A DNA stretch of 6,629 bases from Rubrobacter sp. (GCA_016781705.1 JADDPV010000156.1:1-6629); one strand, 5' to 3'. Shown: positions 1-5,655, counted from the first letter of the stretch. Notes: a model not told the origin generated them from the sequence alone. Numbers and translations are program-made.

Positions 1-53
1 CCTCCGACTCGCGGTTTAGGAAACCGCTGCTCTATCCCCTGAGCTACAGGCGC
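1..53 (-). tRNA. tRNA-Arg (anticodon CCU), 3' part cut off by window edge
   Basis: Read on the minus strand from 53 to 1, the sequence folds as a tRNA: acceptor strand GCGCCTG, linker TA, D-stem GCTC/GAGC with loop AGGGGATA, anticodon stem GCGGT/ACCGC around loop TTCCTAA, variable loop GAGTC, and the 5' half of the T-stem GGAGG at the window edge. The central loop triplet is CCT, so it decodes the arginine codon AGG. The 53 nucleotides match canonical positions 1-53. The T-loop, the 3' acceptor strand and any encoded CCA lie outside the window. AGG is a rare Arg codon in high-GC genomes, so this is a minor isoacceptor. Confidence 0.94.
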
Positions 54-64
54 ATTACACGCGA

Positions 65-93
65 AGTTTAACGCACGCAAGGGAGCCTTCCAA
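65..93 (-). promoter_or_regulatory. Probable sigma-70-type promoter of the tRNA-Arg gene
   Basis: On the minus strand, TTGGAA (93-88) and TAAACT (70-65) are separated by exactly 17 nt; each matches 4 of 6 consensus positions. Transcription would start near 58, only a few bases before the tRNA 5' end at 53, which fits a tRNA gene with a very short leader. Position and spacing support the call; activity is inferred. Confidence 0.5.
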
Positions 94-219
94 GCCGGAC
101 GCGCCGCTGCGGAAGCCTGCCCGGGCCACCGAAAACGGTCCGAGATGCGGGCAACCCACGAGAAACGAGAACACCGCGAAACGAAATGCCGGGATTAACG
201 TAAACACTTGGGTGAATGA

Positions 220-248
220 TTGAATCGACGTGTCGGGGCGAGTATCAT
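220..248 (+). promoter_or_regulatory. Probable sigma-70-type promoter for the betaine-binding protein gene
   Basis: TTGAAT (220-225) and TATCAT (243-248) are separated by 17 nt; the -35 matches 4 of 6 and the -10 matches 5 of 6 consensus positions. Transcription would begin near 255, giving a leader of roughly 160-170 nt before the substrate-binding protein. It is the best promoter-like pair I found in the interval and points the right way. Confidence 0.55.
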
Positions 249-254
249 GTGGCG

Positions 255-411
255 CTGCGGCCGGGTAGGGTGGGTCGTATGCATCTCTCGCGGGCGGGAG
301 ACCCTGACGAGTCAACCCGAGCCGAGGGGCTGGCAAGAGCGGAGTGGTGGGGCTTGATTCCTGCCCGGACGTGGTGGCGTCTAAGAACTTGCGTGACACC
401 GTCGTTAGAGT
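255..411 (+). other. Long GC-rich 5' leader of the betaine-binding protein gene, structured but unassigned
   Basis: This stretch lies between the inferred start site and the SBP start and holds no convincing gene. It can form a 6-bp hairpin with one G-U pair and a four-base loop (CTCTCG 285-290, CGGGAG 295-300), with alternative pairing of GGGTC (272-276) and GACCC (300-304). I compared it by eye with the TPP, ykkC (guanidine) and ydaO (c-di-AMP) riboswitch cores and found no convincing match. A short plus-strand ORF across it has no coding signature. It may be plain untranslated leader or an unrecognised regulatory RNA. Confidence 0.3.
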
Positions 412-413
412 GT

Positions 414-422
414 GAGGAAAGG
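414..422 (+). promoter_or_regulatory. Shine-Dalgarno site that favours the GTG at 424
   Basis: GAGGAAAGG lies a few bases before the GTG at 424, with AGGA at 415-418 leaving 5 nt to the start. The in-frame GTG at 412 is preceded only by GTTAGAGT, a weak site. This favours the shorter protein, whose signal peptide is complete without the four extra residues. Confidence 0.5.
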
Positions 423-423
423 T

Positions 424-1338
424 GTGAGGAGCGGGAAGCTGTTGGCGGTGGTTCTGGCGCTCGTGATGGGCGCTTTGGCGGTGGGCTGCGGTGGGGGCGG
501 TAGTGGCTCCTCGGAGAACAAGACGCTCACCATAGGCAACATCGGCTGGGACGAGAACGTCGCGGTCTCGAACCTGACGAAGGTGCTCCTGGAGGAGGAG
601 CTCGGCTACGAGCGCGTGGAGTTGCGGACGGCGGACGTGGACGTGTTGTTCCAGGGTGTGGGTAACGACGACCTCGACGCCTTCCAGGACGTGTGGATGC
701 CCAACCACGAGGACTATCTGAGCGAGGTCGAGGGCGATGTCGAGCACCTCGACCCGTGGTTCAGGGGCACGACCAAGTTCAGCATGGCTGTTCCGACCTA
801 CGTCAAGACCGACGGCGGGGAGGACGTCAGGAGCATAGACCAGCTCGCCCAGACCGACGTCACCGAAATCATCGGCATCGAGCCGGGCGCGGTGATCATG
901 GAACGCATACCGCGGGACGTCATCCCACGGTACGGTCTGAAGCAGAAGCTGATCGAGGCCCCCACGGCCGGCATGCTCGCCGAGGTGGACAAGCGCTACA
1001 ACGCCCGGGAGCCGTTCGCGTTCGTCGCCTGGTCGCCGCACTGGATGAACCAAAAGTACGACTTCAACTATCTGGAGGACCCCAAGGGGGGTCTGGGCGA
1101 CCTGACGAAGCCGTCAGAGCTCTCGACCATCGTGCGCGACGACCTCCAGGGGGACGACCCGGTGGCATACGCGTTCATGGACGAACTCGTTCTGACCGAG
1201 CAGCAGGTCAACGACCTCGAGCAGGTCATCCAGGACAGCGACGCCGACCCGATCAGGGGTGCCCGGACCTGGGTGGGGAACAACCGCGACGTCGTCCAGC
1301 CGTGGGTGGACGCCGCCAAGCGGGCGCAGCAGAGCTAG
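424..1338 (+). CDS. Glycine betaine/proline-type ABC transporter substrate-binding lipoprotein (ProX/OpuAC family)
   Basis: The protein has 304 residues from GTG 424, or 308 from the in-frame GTG at 412. It opens with a short basic n-region, a hydrophobic stretch and a lipobox-like LAVGC with Cys22, followed by a Gly/Ser linker, as in a lipid-anchored extracellular binding protein. The mature part reads as an OpuAC-type domain: IGWDEN near residue 42, DVWMPNH near 91, and AWSPHW with Trp203 and Trp207. Trp42, Trp91, Trp203 and Trp207 are candidates for the aromatic cage that holds trimethylammonium groups in this family. The likely role is capture of glycine betaine, proline betaine or a related osmolyte for import. 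No ATPase or permease gene follows; the next gene is a nucleotidyltransferase, so the transporter core must lie elsewhere or upstream past the tRNA. The substrate is inferred from the family. Carnitine, choline or another quaternary amine is possible. Confidence 0.92.
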   Translation: MRSGKLLAVVLALVMGALAVGCGGGGSGSSENKTLTIGNIGWDENVAVSNLTKVLLEEELGYERVELRTADVDVLFQGVGNDDLDAFQDVWMPNHEDYLSEVEGDVEHLDPWFRGTTKFSMAVPTYVKTDGGEDVRSIDQLAQTDVTEIIGIEPGAVIMERIPRDVIPRYGLKQKLIEAPTAGMLAEVDKRYNAREPFAFVAWSPHWMNQKYDFNYLEDPKGGLGDLTKPSELSTIVRDDLQGDDPVAYAFMDELVLTEQQVNDLEQVIQDSDADPIRGARTWVGNNRDVVQPWVDAAKRAQQS

Positions 1339-1377
1339 GTGACTGGGGGAAGACGAGAGACCCGACGGGAGAGGAGA

Positions 1378-1406
1378 GGCGGCGGGGTGGAGCCGGTCCC
1401 GCCGCC
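1378..1406 (+). terminator. GC-rich hairpin after the betaine-binding protein gene, terminator-like without a T-run
   Basis: GGCGGCGGG (1378-1386) and CCCGCCGCC (1398-1406) form a perfect 9-bp stem with an 11-nt loop, 40 nt past the SBP stop. No T-tract follows (next bases CATCGTTG), so it is not a classic Rho-independent terminator. U-less hairpins near gene ends occur in high-GC actinomycetes. It may terminate, attenuate, or protect the upstream mRNA 3' end. Confidence 0.45.
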
Positions 1407-1440
1407 CATCGTTGACTCGAACCAGAGCTCGGGAGGGGAA

Positions 1441-1509
1441 GTGAAAGATAGCGGGGGGTTCTTTCGCGGGCGCGTTGGCTGGCGTCGTGTGCCGGTGGTG
1501 GAGTCTTGA
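1441..1509 (+). CDS. Possible 22-residue leader ORF translationally coupled to the nucleotidyltransferase gene
   Basis: A GTG at 1441 is preceded by GGAGGGG (1432-1438), a good Shine-Dalgarno match though close to the start. The frame runs 22 codons (MKDSGGFFRGRV..., ending VPVVES) and stops at TGA 1507-1509. That stop shares bases with the TTG start of the next gene at 1506, giving the overlap TTGA. The downstream gene starts with a weak codon and only a poorly spaced GGAG, so re-initiation by ribosomes finishing this ORF is plausible. The peptide is basic and resembles nothing I know. It could be a coupling or leader peptide, or the real N-terminus of the next gene if a frameshift or sequencing error lies here. 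Confidence 0.35.
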   Translation: MKDSGGFFRGRVGWRRVPVVES

Positions 1510-2264
1510 GCGACATCCGGGCCGACATGGCCGAGGAGGCCCTGCGCGTCGCCGGGGAGGCGGAGCGCGAGGGGCTCGCGCTGCGGTTGCTCGGCGGGGT
1601 GGCGGTCAGGCTGCGAGCGAAGAACGGTCTCCACCCGGCGTTCGAGCGTCCCTACGCGGACCTGGACTGGATCGTGGCGAGGGGCAAGTCGGCCGGCGCG
1701 CAGCGGTTCTTCGAGGCGTTGGGCTACGCGCCCCAGAAGCGGTTCAACACGATCTACGGCAAGGAGCGGCTCCTGTTCTTCGACGAAGAGCACGGCCGGC
1801 AGGTGGATGTCCTCGTCGGATCCTTCAAGATGTGTCACGCGATACCCTTGGGCGAACGTCTCGCCCTGGAGCCCATCACGGTCCCCCTGGCGGAGCTCCT
1901 GCTGACGAAGCTGCAGATCATCGAACTCAACGAAAAGGACGTCCGGGATGCCCTGGCGCTCCTCTACGATCACCCCGTCGAGGACGAGGACGGCGACTCT
2001 ATAAACAGCACCCGAATCGCCGAGCTGTGCGCCTCCGACTGGGGCCTGTGGCGCACCTTCACCGCCAACCTCGACTCCTTGCGCGGCCACCTGGGACGCT
2101 ACGCCCTCTCCGAAGAGGGCAGGCAGCGCGTAGCGAAGCGCGTCGAGAAGCTGCAAGGACGTATCGAGGAGGAACCCAAGACGTTCGGCTGGAAGGTGCG
2201 CTCCAAGATCGGGGAGCGCAAACGCTGGTACGACCTGCCCGAAGAAGTGGAGGGAGGACCGTGA
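1506..2264 (+). CDS. Nucleotidyltransferase-fold protein of unknown target, first gene of the NTase-phosphoesterase-permease cluster
   Basis: This 252-residue soluble protein carries a minimal nucleotidyltransferase signature: helix-turn motif LLGGVAVRLR with Gly30-Gly31, the metal-binding pair Asp52-x-Asp54 in YADLDWIV, and a third acidic strand QVDVLVG with Asp101. This is the arrangement of MNT and AbiEii-like NTases that transfer a nucleotide to protein, RNA or a small molecule. Residues 135-150 (LLTKLQIIELNEKD) and a C-terminal part with DWGLWRT near 178 and a basic, Trp-rich KTFGWKVRSKIGERKRWY stretch look family-specific. From memory the whole layout recurs in conserved hypothetical proteins of actinomycetes; I cannot verify this. 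TTG 1506 is the first possible start in frame after the stop at 1449-1451. No antitoxin-like gene (HEPN or AbiEi type) sits beside it, so a toxin-antitoxin role is not supported. All catalytic residues appear present. The substrate is unknown. Confidence 0.8.
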   Translation: MSDIRADMAEEALRVAGEAEREGLALRLLGGVAVRLRAKNGLHPAFERPYADLDWIVARGKSAGAQRFFEALGYAPQKRFNTIYGKERLLFFDEEHGRQVDVLVGSFKMCHAIPLGERLALEPITVPLAELLLTKLQIIELNEKDVRDALALLYDHPVEDEDGDSINSTRIAELCASDWGLWRTFTANLDSLRGHLGRYALSEEGRQRVAKRVEKLQGRIEEEPKTFGWKVRSKIGERKRWYDLPEEVEGGP

Positions 2265-2280
2265 TGACAGGAGGACCCCG

Positions 2281-3255
2281 ATGATCTCTCGCCTCTTTTC
2301 CAGAGGGCCCGAAGTACGCCTCTACTTCGCGACCGACATCCACGGCTCGGAGACCTGCTGGCGCAAGTTCTTGAACGCCAGCAAGCACTACGAGGCCGAC
2401 GTGATGGTCCTCGGTGGCGACATGACGGGCAAGGCGCTAGTGCCCATCGTCGAGGAGGGCTCGGGGCGCTGGAGCGCGTCTCTGTTGGAGAACCGCCACG
2501 ACTTCCAGAACGAAGACGAGGTGAAGGAGTTCGAGGACGCCGTGAGGCGGCGCGGCTACTACCCGTTCCGCACCGACCCGGACACGCTGGCCGAGCTGCA
2601 GTCGGACGGGAAGCTCAGGGACGAGCTCTTCCACAAGGAGATGCTCGAGACCGTCGAGCGCTGGATGCGGATGGCCGACGAGCGGCTCCCGGAGGGCGTC
2701 GAGTGCTTCGTCAGCCCCGGCAACGATGACCAGCTCGAGGTGGACGAGATCGTCTCCAACGCCAAACGCGTCAGGCTGGCGGAGGGCCAGGTCGTCGAGT
2801 TCGGAAACGGCTTCCAGATGGCCTCGACCGGCTGGGCCAACCGCACCCCCTGGGACACGTACCGCGAAGAGGATGAGGACGTTCTCCTGAAACGGTTGCG
2901 CAAGATGACCTCGCAGGTCACCGCCCCGCCGGAGCGTGTGATCTACAACTTCCACTGCCCGCCTTACGGCTCGGGCCTCGACGAGGCGCCGGAGCTCACC
3001 GAGGACCTGCGCCCCAAGCACGGGGGGCGCTCGATGGTTCCCGTCGGCTCGAAGGCCGTGCGGGAGGCCATAGAGGAGGGGCAGCCGGCTCTCTCCCTGC
3101 ACGGGCACATACACGAGGCGAGGGGCAACACGCGCATCGGGCGCACGCTGGCCATCAACCCCGGCAGCTCCTACGAGCAGGGGCAGTTGCTGGGCGCGGT
3201 GGTCAATTTGGACGGCAAGGGCAAGGTCAAGCGGTTTGTGCTGACGAGCGGATAA
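2281..3255 (+). CDS. Calcineurin-like metallophosphoesterase
   Basis: This 324-residue soluble protein has a near-complete dimetal phosphoesterase motif set: D19-I-H21 in the first block, GGD (Asp47), GND (Asn148), FHCPP (His225) and GHIH (His276, His278). It would hydrolyse a phosphomonoester, phosphodiester or nucleotide. The third motif reads GNDD rather than the usual GNH[D/E], so the His normally following Asn is Asp149. About 100 residues separate Asp47 from Asn148; they are rich in charged residues (roughly 58-140) and form an insert that may cap the active site or mediate oligomerisation. There is no signal peptide, so it acts in the cytoplasm. ATG 2281 follows AGGAGG (2269-2274) at 6 nt and starts 16 nt after the NTase stop, pointing to one operon. 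The substrate cannot be read from sequence; the adjacent NTase suggests a nucleotide-linked one. Confidence 0.92.
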   Translation: MISRLFSRGPEVRLYFATDIHGSETCWRKFLNASKHYEADVMVLGGDMTGKALVPIVEEGSGRWSASLLENRHDFQNEDEVKEFEDAVRRRGYYPFRTDPDTLAELQSDGKLRDELFHKEMLETVERWMRMADERLPEGVECFVSPGNDDQLEVDEIVSNAKRVRLAEGQVVEFGNGFQMASTGWANRTPWDTYREEDEDVLLKRLRKMTSQVTAPPERVIYNFHCPPYGSGLDEAPELTEDLRPKHGGRSMVPVGSKAVREAIEEGQPALSLHGHIHEARGNTRIGRTLAINPGSSYEQGQLLGAVVNLDGKGKVKRFVLTSG

Positions 3256-3269
3256 GGAGGAAGAGAGAG

Positions 3270-4880
3270 ATGGCAAGCAACCCCACTGCGGGTTCGGGAG
3301 ACCTGTTTCAGCGAAAAGCCACGGGGCTATTGCGGGGCTGGTCGGTGTGGGACGGCTTCATCTACGCGGCGTTCGCGATCAACCTGATAACCCTGGGGCT
3401 CTTTATCTTCTCCTACGCCCCGTTCATCCCGGAGGGCTCGCTCATCCTGGCGGTCCTCCTCTCGGGGGCGTACCTGGTCTTCCAGGCCATCACTTACGCG
3501 TCCCTGATCGCGGTGATGCCGCGCGCGGGCGGCGATTACGTGTGGATGAGCCGCGTGCTCGGGGGCGGTGTCGGCTTCGTGCTGGCGGTGACGGGCTGGT
3601 GGTTCATCCTGTGGCACTGGGTGCCGATCTACGCGAATATCCTGAACGTCGAGGTCCTGGTACCGCTCGCCACCATCCTGCGGCTGGACGGGGTGGCCGC
3701 CTTTTTCGGCGGACCCGCCGGCGTCTTCACCGCCTCGATGGTCGTCGCGGTCCTGGCCTCGCTGTACATCTCGCTCGGGATGCGCGCCTACGCCCGCATC
3801 CAGAAGTTCTGCTTCTACGGCGGCCTCCTGGGGCTGGCGGTCCTGCTCGTCCTCCTGCTCGTCAACTCGAACGAAAGCTTCATCGCGGCCTTCAACTCCC
3901 AGGCGGGGGAGCTCTTCGGCGCCGAGGGCAATGCTTACCAGCAGACCCTAGAGGCCGGCAGCGTCGAGAACGCCGGCCCGGCTTCTCTAGCCCTCGGCCC
4001 GACGCTGCTCTTGATCCCGCTGATCGTGTTCTTCAACTTGTGGTCGAACTGGGGCGCGACGCTGTACGGCGAGGTGAGGGGGGCCTCCGACTTCCGCCGG
4101 AACATCTACGCGATGGGCGGCGCCCTGCTGGCGACCTCGCTGGTGGCGGCGGTCATGCTCGCGCTCTTCGCCAAGACGTTCGGCTGGGACTTCTACTACG
4201 CGGCGAACAACGCCTACTGGTCGGGGGCGGAGGGTGCACCGGTCGCGGTGTGGCCCTACCCGGGGCTCCTGGCGGCCTTCTTCTTCGATAGTCCCATATT
4301 GCAGGCGATCCTGGTGTTACTCCTCGCGCTGTGGTTCTTCGGTTGGGTCGGGTCGGTCTTCCTGTCGTCCACGCGCGTCGTCTTCGCCACGGCCTTCGAC
4401 CGCGTCTTGCCCGAGTGGGTCTCGAAGACCTCCAGCAGCGGCGTCCCCTACGTCGCCCTGCTGCTCATGCTGATCCCCTCCATCCCCATCAGCTACTTCT
4501 ACGCGTTTGGGGAGAGCTTCGCAACCTACACTCTGGACGCCACGCTCGTCATCGCGATGACGTTCTTCGGCTCGGCGGTCGCGGCGGCCATCCTGCCGTG
4601 GCGCAAGCCCGACATCTACAACGCCTCCCCCATAGCCCGCTACAAAATCCTGGGGGTGCCCCTGATCACGGTCTCCGCGGTCGCCTTCGCCCTGTTCCTG
4701 GCGTTCTGCCTGTACAAGTGGCTCGCCGACAGCACCTACGGGATCAACAACGGGCAGTCCCTGGTCTACATGCTCGTGCTCTACGGCGTGGCACTCGCCC
4801 TGTATGTGGGCTTCAGGCTGTTCCGCCGCTCCCAGGGTATGGACCTCAAGATGGTCTACGACGAGATTCCGGAGGATTAG
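3270..4880 (+). CDS. APC-superfamily amino acid/amine permease, about 12 TM segments
   Basis: This 536-residue integral membrane protein has about 12 hydrophobic segments, near residues 29-50, 57-82, 98-122, 152-170, 180-198, 241-260, 280-302, 335-365, 396-415, 425-445, 460-482 and 495-517. Two stretches mark the APC superfamily: PRAGGDYVWMSR at 84-95 after TM2, and FATAFDRVLPEW at 372-383 in the loop after TM8. It would be a secondary (H+- or Na+-coupled) importer or exchanger of amino acids or related amines. At 536 residues it is longer than the common 450-500; a roughly 40-residue hydrophilic loop (about 200-240) between TM5 and TM6 and a loop near 305-330 account for much of the excess. 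ATG 3270 follows AGGAGG (3255-3260), which overlaps the phosphoesterase stop, so the gene is probably co-transcribed with the two before it. The substrate is not predictable. A kinase-like stub downstream hints at a choline- or ethanolamine-type amine, weakly. Confidence 0.95.
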   Translation: MASNPTAGSGDLFQRKATGLLRGWSVWDGFIYAAFAINLITLGLFIFSYAPFIPEGSLILAVLLSGAYLVFQAITYASLIAVMPRAGGDYVWMSRVLGGGVGFVLAVTGWWFILWHWVPIYANILNVEVLVPLATILRLDGVAAFFGGPAGVFTASMVVAVLASLYISLGMRAYARIQKFCFYGGLLGLAVLLVLLLVNSNESFIAAFNSQAGELFGAEGNAYQQTLEAGSVENAGPASLALGPTLLLIPLIVFFNLWSNWGATLYGEVRGASDFRRNIYAMGGALLATSLVAAVMLALFAKTFGWDFYYAANNAYWSGAEGAPVAVWPYPGLLAAFFFDSPILQAILVLLLALWFFGWVGSVFLSSTRVVFATAFDRVLPEWVSKTSSSGVPYVALLLMLIPSIPISYFYAFGESFATYTLDATLVIAMTFFGSAVAAAILPWRKPDIYNASPIARYKILGVPLITVSAVAFALFLAFCLYKWLADSTYGINNGQSLVYMLVLYGVALALYVGFRLFRRSQGMDLKMVYDEIPED

Positions 4881-4893
4881 GCTCGTTCACCTC

Positions 4894-4907
4894 GGCCTGT
4901 TGAGGCC
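4894..4907 (+). terminator. Small hairpin just after the permease stop
   Basis: GGCCT (4894-4898) and AGGCC (4903-4907) form a perfect 5-bp stem with a four-base GTTG loop, 13 nt after the permease stop. No T-run follows. It may act with the longer inverted repeat at 4915-4974 as a compound 3' end of the operon transcript. Confidence 0.3.
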
Positions 4908-4914
4908 AACGAAA

Positions 4915-4974
4915 GGGGTAGTCGGCCCCGAGACTATGAAGGACGCATCCTGCTTCCCCGGGGCCGACTACTCC
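4915..4974. repeat. Long inverted repeat, 16-bp arms, 28-nt spacer; likely operon 3' hairpin
   Basis: GTAGTCGGCCCCG (4918-4930) is perfectly complementary to CGGGGCCGACTAC (4959-4971). The stem extends to 4915/4974 with one G-U pair, giving 16 pairs. The 28-nt spacer holds a nested AGGA/TCCT hairpin (4940-4943, 4948-4951). It sits between the permease stop and the broken kinase gene. No T-run follows on plus; on minus only TTTC follows, so it is not a textbook terminator in either direction. It may serve as a U-less terminator, an mRNA 3' stabiliser or a recombination-prone palindrome beside the decayed region. Confidence 0.75.
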
Positions 4975-4992
4975 CCCAACAAAAGGAGCGAC

Positions 4993-5159
4993 CTGCACGA
5001 GCAACTCTCCGCCGCCCTGCGGTGTATACCGATCTTCGAGGGTGTTGGATCGGAGGAGGCGTCTCCCGATCTTCTGGCGGCCTCACGAACATGAACTACA
5101 GGGTCGAGGCCGGGGGCGAGAGCTTCGTGCTGCGTATCCCTTGGGAGGGGACCGCGTAG
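4993..5159 (+). pseudogene. N-terminal stub of a choline kinase/aminoglycoside phosphotransferase-like gene, frameshifted and truncated
   Basis: Two reading frames together spell the N-terminus of a phosphotransferase-family kinase. Frame one reads LHEQLSAALRCIPIFEG (from CTG 4993) up to about 5070. Frame two continues with SGGLTNMNYRVEAGG (5073-5117) and ESFVLRIPWEGTA, ending at TAG 5157-5159. The GGLTNxNYRV glycine-rich loop and VLRIPxEGT strand are typical of the ATP-binding N-lobe of choline/ethanolamine kinase-like enzymes. The frame change equals a net loss of one base (or gain of two) between about 5058 and 5073. The C-lobe with the catalytic HxDxxxxN and DxE motifs is absent from the window, so no kinase can be made. 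AAAAGGAG (4981-4988) sits 4 nt before CTG 4993, exactly where a start codon belongs, so the original ATG/GTG may have mutated. It follows the permease on the same strand, which suggests a former uptake-and-phosphorylation unit. Confidence 0.78.
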
Positions 5160-5655
5160 CATAACGCTCGCGCCGCCACCGCCCGGTAGGGAGTCTTCCA
5201 GGGCGACGCTGGGGGATGGACGGGCGCCGAGGAGCACGCGGCAGCGAAGATAGACCTCCGGGTTCGGCTTGAGGCTTACCCACGTTGTCGGACCCGAGCA
5301 CGACGTCGAACGCGGCGCCCAGACCCGCAGTCTCCATCGCCTCCTCCACCAGAGCGCGCGGCGAGTTGGAGGCGATGCCCAGCGGCGTGTGGTCCCGTCG
5401 GCCCTTCAGGTCGCGCACGAGCCCCAGAGCCCTACAGCGGTGATGTGCGTTAGTACTGATCCAGATCGTCCAGTCTCGCGCCCATCACCGCCTCCCTGCT
5501 TCGCGGCGTGTGCTCGCACCCATGCTCGGAGAACAAGGCCGACTCCGCTTGCAGCCACAGATCTTCCGTGTCCAGCGATAGCCCATCGCAATCGAAGACT
5601 ACGGCTTCCGCGGGTTTGTGTATGTCCCGCGGCGTGCGCCTTGAGAGTTCCTCAT
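5160..5655 (-). pseudogene. HAD-family phosphatase remnant with frameshifts, internal deletion and lost 3' end
   Basis: Read on minus, the fragments line up as a haloacid dehalogenase-type sugar-phosphatase/phosphoglucomutase-like protein. AVVFDCDGLSLDTEDLW (motif I, Asp-x-Asp nucleophile, FDCDG at 5596-5582) continues through ALFSEHGCEHTP to MGARLDDL and a stop near 5450. In another frame, ALGLVRDLKG and TPLGIASNSPRALVEEA (motif II, 5430-5345) lead to FDVVLGSDNVGKP (motif III lysine). A net one-base insertion near 5269 shifts to KPNPEVYLRCRVLLGARP and SVALEDSLPG (motif IV, acidic ED). A further shift near 5180 gives VAARA before similarity ends around 5160. Motif I and GIASNS are only about 72 codons apart, against roughly 105 in intact relatives such as beta-phosphoglucomutase, so part of the cap domain is missing. 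The start is probably ATG 5655, in a different frame from motif I. The methyltransferase gene ends 40 nt upstream in the same direction, so the two were once perhaps an operon. Confidence 0.82.

Noticed and set aside
55..1053. Long minus-strand open frame of 332 codons opposite the betaine-binding protein gene
   Set aside because: It is the antisense shadow of a clear gene, rich in Arg/His/Leu with no recognisable motif, and runs into a non-coding leader.
1412..1440. Promoter with TTGACT at 1412 for the NTase cluster
   Set aside because: The -35 looks good, but no -10-like hexamer occurs at 15-19 nt spacing.
1335..2156. Minus-strand open frame of 273 codons opposite the nucleotidyltransferase gene
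   Set aside because: High GC keeps antisense frames open; no motif or RBS, whereas the plus strand carries the NTase signature.
1506..2264. AbiE-type or MNT/HEPN toxin-antitoxin or abortive-infection system
   Set aside because: The protein has an NTase fold but no AbiEi or HEPN partner is adjacent; neighbours are a phosphoesterase and a permease.
2437..3276. Minus-strand open frame opposite the phosphoesterase
   Set aside because: Complement of an evident gene; composition is typical of a high-GC shadow.
4936..5094. ATG at 4936 as the true start of a small plus-strand protein
   Set aside because: It lies in the loop of the inverted repeat with no RBS, and similarity to the kinase family begins only near 4993.
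5083..5418. Minus-strand 111-codon frame as a separate intact hypothetical gene
   Set aside because: Its first half is HAD motif II-III and its second half is out-of-frame noise after a frameshift; it is part of the HAD pseudogene.
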